Source: Pseudomonadota bacterium
GTDB lineage: Bacteria > Desulfobacterota > Desulfobacteria > Desulfobacterales > Desulfobacteraceae
NCBI GenBank assembly: GCA_018816605.1
Contig: JAHIVS010000577.1
Location: forward strand, 1-19,510
DNA length: 19,510 nucleotides
Reading direction: 5' to 3'
Numbering within the stretch: position 1 is the first letter of the stretch; the number at the start of each line of letters is the position of its first letter. This document shows, one piece after another, positions 7,516 to 14,590 of this stretch. The notes beneath the pieces are model-generated. The model made no database searches and was not told the DNA's origin. It saw nothing but the letters and a program-made list of their open reading frames with translations. The translations under genes were made by a program, and so were the position numbers.

Positions 7516-9044
7516 CCGCTGTAAAGCATGGCGTGCTGATAAACGCGCTGTTTTTTGCCTATGTTTTCAGCCTGTGTACCGCTGCTTTTTTTTTATTTCG
7601 CAGAAAGGATCACACCTTTGCAGAATCCGCTTCATATGCCATTATTACGGTTTTTATGCTTTTGTCTTTTGTCCGCCAGGTATCGTTTATCACAGGGTAT
7701 CCCGTCATTTCCACAACGACGGAGTGTTTCTTCCTGGTGGCTTCATGGGGTTTCATCGCAAAAGACCGCTCCCGTCTTTTCCGCATCTTTTCCACCTTAA
7801 AGCGCTTTGGATATGCAAATCCCTTATCCTTCACCTGTCTGGGGCTTTGTCTTTTATACATGGCCGCCCATGGGCTGTTGCCTTTCCCGAAAGAATTCCA
7901 GAATGAACTTTGCACCCTGACCCTCTATACAAAGAACGGATTTTTCCCACTGAGCGACGCTTCTGACTTCCCGGGGTTTTTACCGGTGAACCATCTTATC
8001 TTGTTCAATAGTTTTCCGGGGCTTGGCCCCCATTCCGGCACAAGGATTTTTTGTTTTCTGGCCTATCTTTCCATCGGGTTTTCCACCTATGCCCTTGCCA
8101 GGCGATATTCATGGCAGACCACGGCCTTTACCGCAACCCTTCTGGTCATGTCCATGCCCAGGCTTGTGGTCCAGGCACTCTATCCAGGCACCCAGATCAT
8201 ATCCGTTGCCATTGCCTTGTTTTGTATTCTGGCCCTGTTCCGATCCTGCGAACTGCCAACCCTGACGGATCTTCTTTTATTAATCCTGGGATTGTTTTTC
8301 TCCATATCTGAAAACATTTCCAGCATGGTCTTTGCACCCATTCTTTTTGCACTGTCCTGTGTGGTTCTTTTCAGGAGGCATGGTATTATGGAATGGAAAC
8401 GCCTCCTGGATAAAAACAGATACACTCTTTTGGCCCTTGTGCCGGCAGTGGTTTTCTCCCAATCCTGGCTTTTCTTGTCCAATCATTTGAATAAAAAAAT
8501 TTGGCCGGGCTTTTTTGGGGCCACCCCCTTTAATCCGGATGGCATACAAGGCGCCCTGGCAAATTTTATACGGCATCTGTTTGAAAGTTTTCATTCTGCA
8601 ATGCCCATTGAACTTTTTTCCGACAAACTTTTTAAATGGAGCATGTCAAAAAACCTGGAATCCCTGTACGATTTTTCTGTCATCCCCGTTTGGGGCAACA
8701 GCGGCGCAAGCCAGGTCTTTCATTTGACATGGAGCCCGGGCGGACTGTTTTCCTTCGGGCCTGCCGGTTTTTTTCTGGTGCTCCCGGCCCTGGTGTATGC
8801 CCTGGTAAAAGGTCCCCGAAGGTTAAAATCTGTTGCCATTGCTTTTTTTGTATATTTTTACCTAATCTCTTTGATTCTGGCATGGGCACCGGGCAGTGCG
8901 AAATTTTTTGAAATTTTTTACGTCTGTTCGGGGTTCAGCATTGCTTTTTTTTTCCCGCCATGGCGATTCACAAAAACAAAAAAACAAATTTTCCAGGCAG
9001 CAGGATGCGCGCTATTGTTTTTAACACTTCTGGCGGCTTGGTAA
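7509..9044 (+). CDS. Polytopic membrane protein, possibly GT-C fold glycosyltransferase
   Basis: This 511-residue protein is strongly hydrophobic, with roughly 10-12 membrane segments. A periplasmic-type loop (about 130-185, PLSDASDFPGFLPVNHL) precedes a helix pair reading STYALARRYSW...TATLLVMSMPRLVVQALYPGTQ. This resembles the multi-spanning GT-C glycosyltransferases and related PMT/ArnT-like proteins that use polyprenyl-phosphate sugars, but I cannot see a decisive catalytic acidic motif. It starts at a GTG (7509) inside the end of the cysteine-rich gene, with AGGGA about 7 bases upstream; translational coupling is likely. It ends 6 bases before the convergent oxidoreductase stop. The assignment as an integral membrane protein is firm. 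The transferase idea is inference from helix pattern, and a transporter-like protein of unknown family is the alternative. Confidence 0.7.
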   Translation: MLTAVKHGVLINALFFAYVFSLCTAAFFLFRRKDHTFAESASYAIITVFMLLSFVRQVSFITGYPVISTTTECFFLVASWGFIAKDRSRLFRIFSTLKRFGYANPLSFTCLGLCLLYMAAHGLLPFPKEFQNELCTLTLYTKNGFFPLSDASDFPGFLPVNHLILFNSFPGLGPHSGTRIFCFLAYLSIGFSTYALARRYSWQTTAFTATLLVMSMPRLVVQALYPGTQIISVAIALFCILALFRSCELPTLTDLLLLILGLFFSISENISSMVFAPILFALSCVVLFRRHGIMEWKRLLDKNRYTLLALVPAVVFSQSWLFLSNHLNKKIWPGFFGATPFNPDGIQGALANFIRHLFESFHSAMPIELFSDKLFKWSMSKNLESLYDFSVIPVWGNSGASQVFHLTWSPGGLFSFGPAGFFLVLPALVYALVKGPRRLKSVAIAFFVYFYLISLILAWAPGSAKFFEIFYVCSGFSIAFFFPPWRFTKTKKQIFQAAGCALLFLTLLAAW

Positions 9045-9050
9045 TCAAGT

Positions 9051-10178
9051 TCACGGGGTCTCTTTTTCCTTCCTGGCTTTTATTCTTTTTTTTTCCTGGG
9101 CACAATGCAGGGCTTCTTCGGTGGAAAGTGTTAAAAAACAGCGGTTGCAGGAAATGCAGGAGGCTTTTTCGTGGTCTCCTGCAGCCCATCGTCTGACTAG
9201 GCCGGGTTCCCGGATAAGCGGTCTTGCCAGGGCAATATAATCGGCATGTCCCGATAGGATGACCGCTTCGGCAAGATGATAGGAAAGAAAACCACCCACC
9301 AGGATAAGGGGGATCCTTATTTTTTTCTTAAGCGCCTGGGCCGCCTTTCGATAGTAGACTTCCCTGTCTTCTGACGTTGATGTCCCTCTCCTGGAGGGGA
9401 TAAGCTTTCCGGATTCAAAGGTCCCGCCGCTCATCTCAATGGCGTCCATCCCCAGATCTTCCAGCATTTTGCCAACCCGTATCATCTCCTCCAGTGTAAA
9501 CCCGCCTTCAAGAAAGTCTTCTGAATTGATCTTGACCATGACGGGAAAGGACCCGCCAACCCGTTGCCGGATCTCCCGGTAGACTTGGATCAGCAGCCGT
9601 GCCCTGTTCCCAAGACTCCCCCCATAGTCGTCCTCCCGAAAATTATAATGGGCAGATAAAAACTGACTGAGCAAATAGCCATGGGCCCCATGGATCTGAA
9701 CTGCATCAAACCCGGCTTTCACCGCCCTTTGGGCGGCATCACCAAAGGCCTTCACCGTTCTTTGAATATCTTCTGTTGTCATTGCCGAAACTGTTTTAAT
9801 ACCCTTTTCAAACACCTCGGAAGGGCCCAGGGGGGCATGGGCCTGTTTTCCGATACCCCTTTTCCCGGCGTGGGCCAGCTGAACGGCCACAACCCCGCCA
9901 TTTTCATGGACCGCCAGGGCCACTTTTTCCAGGCTGTCCATCAGTGCATCGGAATAGATGCCCATCTGCCGGGGGCCTGCCTGGCCTTCCAATGTCACAT
10001 GGGCATGCCCTGTAATCACAAGCCCTGTCCCTCCTTTGGCAAGATCTGCCATGCAGGCGAGCAGCCGGTCATTGGCAACCCCGTCAAGGTCTGCCATGGC
10101 CTCGTGGGTCGCTGATCTTACAAAGCGATTTTTCAATTCCATGCCATTTATCCGGGTGGATTCAAATAGGGGGGACAT
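9051..10178 (-). CDS. NADH:flavin oxidoreductase / old yellow enzyme family, single domain
   Basis: This 375-residue TIM-barrel flavoprotein should bind FMN and reduce activated double bonds with NAD(P)H. Visible OYE features are RFVRSATHEAM near the start, Q100 in QLAHAGKRG, the substrate-binding pair H163/H166 in QIHGAHGYL, SAHYNFREDDYGGS with the following Arg, and the phosphate-binding VGGFLS...ALARPLIREP end. After residue 340 a cluster C341-x2-C344-x2-C347-x11-C359 matches the spacing style of the [4Fe-4S] site of 2,4-dienoyl-CoA reductase relatives, yet the second flavin/NADPH domain of those enzymes is absent. ATG at 10178 is preceded by AAGGAGAG, an excellent ribosome site. It lies 164 bases downstream of the MscS gene on the same strand. 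Substrate unknown; enoate or enoyl-CoA reduction is likely. Confidence 0.9.
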   Translation of the reverse strand: MSPLFESTRINGMELKNRFVRSATHEAMADLDGVANDRLLACMADLAKGGTGLVITGHAHVTLEGQAGPRQMGIYSDALMDSLEKVALAVHENGGVVAVQLAHAGKRGIGKQAHAPLGPSEVFEKGIKTVSAMTTEDIQRTVKAFGDAAQRAVKAGFDAVQIHGAHGYLLSQFLSAHYNFREDDYGGSLGNRARLLIQVYREIRQRVGGSFPVMVKINSEDFLEGGFTLEEMIRVGKMLEDLGMDAIEMSGGTFESGKLIPSRRGTSTSEDREVYYRKAAQALKKKIRIPLILVGGFLSYHLAEAVILSGHADYIALARPLIREPGLVRRWAAGDHEKASCISCNRCFLTLSTEEALHCAQEKKRIKARKEKETP

Positions 10179-10200
10179 ATCTCTCCTTTTTTCAAAAATT

Positions 10201-10220
10201 CATCGTCCTTAAAAACGATG
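10201..10220 (-). terminator. Weak hairpin between the MscS and oxidoreductase genes
   Basis: CATCGT and ACGATG form a 6-bp stem with an 8-base loop. Read leftward it is followed by AATTTTTG. It lies after the MscS gene stop and 23 bases before the oxidoreductase start, so it might end MscS transcription or attenuate read-through. The stem is short and AT-rich. Confidence 0.3.
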
Positions 10221-10342
10221 GAAGTCGTTGTTTCATGGGTGTTAACAGATAAACCGTCCCCGCTTCCTGGGAGTTTCCTTCATTTGCTTCAGACCCCGGA
10301 AAAATGCATCCGGTATTTTCCGAAGGTCCTTTTAAAAAAGGC

Positions 10343-12838
10343 TCAGCCTCCTATGTTAACCTGGGGCCCGCTCACAATGTGAAGATCCCTCTGGGGAAAG
10401 GGGATAACCACATCATGTTTTCTGAAAAGCCGGTCAATTTCAAATCTTAAATTGCTTTCCGCATCAACAAAATCATCAATGGTCGACCAGAACCTCAACC
10501 TGAAATCAAGGGAGCTGTCGCCAAAGTTGATAAACTGCACCACAGGTTTCTTGGGATAGTCATAAACCTGGGGCACAATGTCTGCCGCCTCCAACAATAG
10601 TTTTTTGACAAGTTCGGTATCTGAGCCATAGGCCACACCGACTGCAAGATCCTTTCTGAGGTGGGGATCCTTGTGGCTCCAATTGGTCACGGTGGCAGAG
10701 ATGAACTCGGAATTGGGTATGATGAGGGATGAATTGCTATAGGTCTGAACCAGGGTTGCACGGACATTGATTTTTTTCACCTCTCCCCAGACCCCTCCCA
10801 CTTCCACAACATCCCCCACCTGTATGGGACGCTCAAACAGCAGGATCAGCCCGCTGACAAAATTGTTGGCAATATTCTGCAGCCCGAACCCAAGTCCGAT
10901 ACTCAGGGCACCAAAGGCAACGGTAATGGATGTGGTGTTCAGCCCGAAAACGCTCAGGCTGATCAGAATCCCCACCGCCCAGATAAGGTATATGGAGATG
11001 GTAATGACCGTTTCCTTTGCGCCTTGGGACAACCCGCTTTTTTTCAAGGCATGTTCTGTGACCACTCTTCTCCAGATACGGGTCAAAAAATAGGTCAACA
11101 GGAGCACCAGGAGCGAATAGGCGACTCCTGCAAGGCTTAGTTCAACTTCCCCCATCATGTATTTTTTATGAAACATCTCCATGGCCCCGGCCAAAAGGAT
11201 GCCATAAACTCCCCATGAAAAGGCCAGACCTAACAGGCCAAAGGCAATGATAAAAAAATAAACGCCATTGGACAGCACCCAATAAAAAGGACCGGACAGG
11301 CCCGAAGAAGACGAGGATTTTGATTCGAGTTTTTTCTTGAATTTTTGGTCGATCTCTTGGATTGAATACATCAACATGACGCAGACACAGACAACCACAA
11401 TGGAGATACCCCAGGAGACATACCAAAAGGCGGCAAATGATCCGTATCCGGCAATATCGGCAAAAAGGCCTAAAATTACGACTGCCGTTGACCACAGGCG
11501 CAACAGCATTGAGTCCAGGCCCTTGGCCGGGCTGTCCATGCGGTTATAGGCCTGCCAGAACAAAAACACCCCCACCACCAGCACGGCTTCTGAAAAAATC
11601 CGGACAGATACCAGAAACAGGGTTTCCAAAGAAAGCAACCGATAGACCAGCAGATACACAAAGGAATAGATCCGGATCCCGTAGATAAATTTATTTCTCC
11701 ACCGGGACAGGACGTCAAAGAATACAGGTCCTTTTTCTATGGCAATCAGGCGAATGGAATCAGATGCGATCCGGGTCATCAGGATAATCATTAAAAAGCT
11801 TTTAAAAAAGTTGACTGCGTCGGGAAAAATCAAATAAATCCTGGTTTTTGAAAGGGTTGCGGCCAGGAGTATCCAGAAAATAAGTCCCAGGGACCGTTCG
11901 AGAACGATGAGGGGATATCCCGTCCGCCTGGTGAGAATCTTCTGGTAGGACGCTTTCTGCCGAAGCAAAGACACCCCCCTGAAACCCAAAAGGCTGATCA
12001 GCAGGAACCCGGCAATGATCACAATGGTATTCAGATTCATGTGTTCTTTGAACAGGGACCATTTTATTGACACTTGTTTGTAGGAAAACAAGTGTCTGAC
12101 ACTGGCAAATGAAAGGGTCGTCTCGGGCTTGAACAGTGTGAAAAACAAGGTTTCCAGTTCAACGTCATTCCGCTGGAACAAAAGCCCCCCTTTTTTATCT
12201 TTGATCTCCTTGATCAAGGTTGCTCTGATATCTTTAAATTCATTGAGCAGACTGGTGTTGACCTGTTTCTGGGAGGCCAGCAGCTCGGTAATCGTTAAAA
12301 GAACTTTCTGTTGTTTTTCCTTGATGGCCCGGTACTCTTTGAAGGCTTTAATACCGGGTTTTCTGACAATTGTATTGTCTTTTGCAGATGCTATCTCACT
12401 GATTCTCTGATCAATTAATATTATTTTTTCGTTTACCAGGGAAAGATTCTGACCGGCTTTTTTCTCTCGTTCCTCAATTTTTTGGAGCCGTGACTGGATA
12501 ATGGACAATGAAATATCAACTTCCCCAATGCCGTTTTCGAGCACGGAAACCCTGATTTCAGGAACGATGAGAAAATTTCGAAGGGAATTCATCTGGATCT
12601 TATAAATCTGCTGCTGGTGGTGTTCTTCCCCAAGTATTTTTTTTTCAGCATTGAAATCGGCTTCCAGAATATCCAGCTCTTTTCCGGCAGCCTCAACAGC
12701 CTGTTCAAACTGAAGCAGAGATGTTTCATCCCGGGAATTGGCCTGGGCATTGATATCTGCCCACCCGGCGGACGGCAGAAAACAAACAAGGATCATACAT
12801 AATAACACGGGGATCAGTTTCTTGGCCTGCACAGACAT
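10343..12838 (-). CDS. Large MscS-family mechanosensitive channel (MscK-like) with periplasmic coiled coil
   Basis: The protein (831 aa from the ATG at 12838) has a signal peptide (MSVQAKKLIPVLLCMILVCF...AGWA), a ~200-residue periplasmic region rich in heptad-like helices (~30-235), then about ten membrane helices and a C-terminal MscS module. The pore helix is clear near 635-660: the GALSIGLGFGLQNIANN block, then FERPIQVGDVVEVGG, followed by the beta domain and the alpha/beta vestibule (VGVAYGSDTELVKKLL), ending at VIPFPQRDLHIVSGP. This is the plan of MscK/MscM-type channels, which release solutes on hypo-osmotic shock, though it is shorter than the ~1100-residue enterobacterial forms. The start at 12838 is preceded by AAGGAG 5 bases upstream; an in-frame ATG at 12883 has no ribosome site and would bury the signal peptide. 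Neighbouring ion transport genes fit an osmoregulation context. Confidence 0.93.
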   Translation of the reverse strand: MSVQAKKLIPVLLCMILVCFLPSAGWADINAQANSRDETSLLQFEQAVEAAGKELDILEADFNAEKKILGEEHHQQQIYKIQMNSLRNFLIVPEIRVSVLENGIGEVDISLSIIQSRLQKIEEREKKAGQNLSLVNEKIILIDQRISEIASAKDNTIVRKPGIKAFKEYRAIKEKQQKVLLTITELLASQKQVNTSLLNEFKDIRATLIKEIKDKKGGLLFQRNDVELETLFFTLFKPETTLSFASVRHLFSYKQVSIKWSLFKEHMNLNTIVIIAGFLLISLLGFRGVSLLRQKASYQKILTRRTGYPLIVLERSLGLIFWILLAATLSKTRIYLIFPDAVNFFKSFLMIILMTRIASDSIRLIAIEKGPVFFDVLSRWRNKFIYGIRIYSFVYLLVYRLLSLETLFLVSVRIFSEAVLVVGVFLFWQAYNRMDSPAKGLDSMLLRLWSTAVVILGLFADIAGYGSFAAFWYVSWGISIVVVCVCVMLMYSIQEIDQKFKKKLESKSSSSSGLSGPFYWVLSNGVYFFIIAFGLLGLAFSWGVYGILLAGAMEMFHKKYMMGEVELSLAGVAYSLLVLLLTYFLTRIWRRVVTEHALKKSGLSQGAKETVITISIYLIWAVGILISLSVFGLNTTSITVAFGALSIGLGFGLQNIANNFVSGLILLFERPIQVGDVVEVGGVWGEVKKINVRATLVQTYSNSSLIIPNSEFISATVTNWSHKDPHLRKDLAVGVAYGSDTELVKKLLLEAADIVPQVYDYPKKPVVQFINFGDSSLDFRLRFWSTIDDFVDAESNLRFEIDRLFRKHDVVIPFPQRDLHIVSGPQVNIGG

Positions 12839-12956
12839 TGGGTCTCCTTGTGGATCTGTTGACGGTATTGTAATTTCATTCAATCAATTGTAATAGAAAA
12901 GAAAGAAATAATAAAGGGGCGATGGAGACCCCCTGATAATTTTTAGATCCGTCCTC

Positions 12957-13577
12957 ATGGCTGCAAGCCACAAACCCATGGAGATTGAAAGGCATAAAAG
13001 AAATAAGATGCACAAAGAAATAAAAAAACGCATCCAGTCAATGGATGTTAAAAAAAACAGGGAAGATGCCCATACCAAGGCCCAGGAGATCTATGAAATG
13101 GGACCGGAAGCCATGGATGTGCTTGTCGAACTGGGTCGCGGGGCAAATGCCGACCAAGGAGACCAGGCCATAAGGAGGGGCTTGATCCGCAGCATTATTT
13201 TTGCCCTGTCAAAATTTGCAAAAAAAAGACTGTTCCGCAAGCCCCGGCTGCTTAAAAATCCGGATGCATTGGATTTACTCTGTGACTTCTCCGCCCAGGA
13301 ATTTAATTCAGCCCGGACCCTGCTTCATCAGATTGATTTTTCAGATGCAGATATCCTGAAAAGAATTTTGATGTCCCTTCCCGTGGTTGACAAAAGAGAC
13401 AATGAGCGTGAGATCTCCCTGGGCGAAGCGGTTCTGGAAATCAATCATCTTGAACCGGAGTCCCCCGTGAAAAAAATACAGAAACAAGGCTATATCATCG
13501 GTATCCAGGACAAATATTCCCACGGGATCTTCAGAACCGGAAAAAACAACTTTGCCTACAGGATCCGCAGGGTATGA
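12957..13577 (+). CDS. Hypothetical protein, helical, possibly HEAT-like
   Basis: This 206-residue, soluble, very basic protein matches no family I recognise. The N-terminal 45 residues are Lys/Arg-rich (HKRNKMHKEIKKRIQSMD) and could bind nucleic acid or form a coiled coil. Residues ~47-80 (YEMGPEAMDVLVELGRG) read like one HEAT/ARM-type repeat, with helices continuing to ~150. The C-terminal ~40 residues look like a small beta element (GYIIGIQDKYSHGIFRTG). The start is uncertain: ATG codons at 12957, 12978 and 13008 are all in frame and none has a strong ribosome site. The upstream frame is closed by a stop at 12912. It is divergent from the MscS gene (118-base gap) and convergent with the ZntB-like gene (22-base gap). 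The coding call rests on length and a coherent protein composition. Confidence 0.65.
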   Translation: MAASHKPMEIERHKRNKMHKEIKKRIQSMDVKKNREDAHTKAQEIYEMGPEAMDVLVELGRGANADQGDQAIRRGLIRSIIFALSKFAKKRLFRKPRLLKNPDALDLLCDFSAQEFNSARTLLHQIDFSDADILKRILMSLPVVDKRDNEREISLGEAVLEINHLEPESPVKKIQKQGYIIGIQDKYSHGIFRTGKNNFAYRIRRV

Positions 13578-13599
13578 GATCCCCGGCAGGCAACGCTTG

Positions 13600-14574
13600 T
13601 CAAAGCCATTTGATCCGCCTGAACCATAGAATCAACCCACCTGCAATTGCAATAATCCCAAGGCTGACAAGGGGAAAGGCCCATCGACTTTCAGCACCCG
13701 GTATCCCGCCCACATTTATGCCCAGAAGCCCGGTCAAAAGCCCCAGGGGCAGAAAAATGACCGTTACGATGGAAAGCAGATAAACAGCCTTGTTCATCTG
13801 CCGGGACATGCGGCTGTTGACCTCTTCCTGGGCGATAATCGATCTTTCCCTTGCCGAATCGATATCCTCAACAAAACGGGCAGTTTGCTCGGCTGCCTCA
13901 TGGAGGTGGATTCTGTCCCTGTCTGAAATCCAGGAAACCCGCTCGCCGGGCAGGCGGATCAGCACATCCCTCTGGGGATAAATATAGCGCCTCAGGTGAA
14001 TGGCAATTCGTCTGATATCTGAAATTTTGGGCTGCAGGTCAGCCGAATCAGCCGACAACAGAAGCTCTTCCAGTTCATCCACTGTCTCATCCAGTTCCTG
14101 GATCTCGTCTGCGATCCGATCGGCAATCCGCTCGGCAACCATGACCAGAAAATCCCCCTTTGAACCGGGTCCGTTGCCCGTTTCAAAAAGGGTTTGGATA
14201 TCATGAACCGCCATGCTTCTTCGGTTGCTCAAGGTGAAGATGCGGGTTTCACAAAACAGCATTCGAAGGGCCACCATGTCCTCTGGATCATGGCCCGGGT
14301 TGGTGTTCACGCCCCTGAGAATCACCAGAAGCCCATCGCTTGTCAGGGCCGTTCTTGGCCGCGTCCCCTTGTCAAACAGCGATTCACAGGTCAAGCGGCT
14401 GATACCGAAAATCCGCTGCAGCCATTCAGATGCAGTTTCATTTGCAGAATTCAGGTGTATCCAAACCAGACCCTGGTCTGGACTCTTTTTCTCAACATCC
14501 CCAATGGAAAGCAAACTTCTTTTTCCATTGCCTTCAATTTTTGAGGCATGGGCCACGATACCCCGGTCATCCAT
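13600..14574 (-). CDS. CorA-superfamily metal transporter, ZntB-like
   Basis: This is a 324-residue inner membrane protein of the CorA/ZntB (2-TM-GxN) family, close to the ~327 residues of enterobacterial ZntB. A cytoplasmic alpha/beta domain (~1-160, with WIHLN near the start) is followed by a long helix (EIQELDETVDELEELLLSAD...) that lines the funnel. Two C-terminal membrane helices follow (AVYLLSIVTVIFLPLGLLTG and FPLVSLGIIAIAGGLILW). The signature loop is G285-I286-N287 followed by VGGIPG: GIN rather than the GMN of magnesium channels. This is the ZntB-type variant and favours zinc or another divalent cation. I took the ATG at 14574, with AAGGA about 7 bases upstream; the frame opens further up (14715), but that would overlap the previous gene by 125 bases. 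It sits 16 bases after the SLC12-like gene and is surely co-transcribed. Direction of transport is not readable. Confidence 0.85.
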   Translation of the reverse strand: MDDRGIVAHASKIEGNGKRSLLSIGDVEKKSPDQGLVWIHLNSANETASEWLQRIFGISRLTCESLFDKGTRPRTALTSDGLLVILRGVNTNPGHDPEDMVALRMLFCETRIFTLSNRRSMAVHDIQTLFETGNGPGSKGDFLVMVAERIADRIADEIQELDETVDELEELLLSADSADLQPKISDIRRIAIHLRRYIYPQRDVLIRLPGERVSWISDRDRIHLHEAAEQTARFVEDIDSARERSIIAQEEVNSRMSRQMNKAVYLLSIVTVIFLPLGLLTGLLGINVGGIPGAESRWAFPLVSLGIIAIAGGLILWFRRIKWL

Positions 14575-14590
14575 ATTCGCTTCCTTCGAT

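Noticed and set aside
12911..12945. GGGG-N9-CCCC hairpin followed by AT-rich bases between the MscS and hypothetical genes
   Set aside because: Only a four- to five-base stem, and it lies between divergent gene starts where no transcript would end; probably chance.
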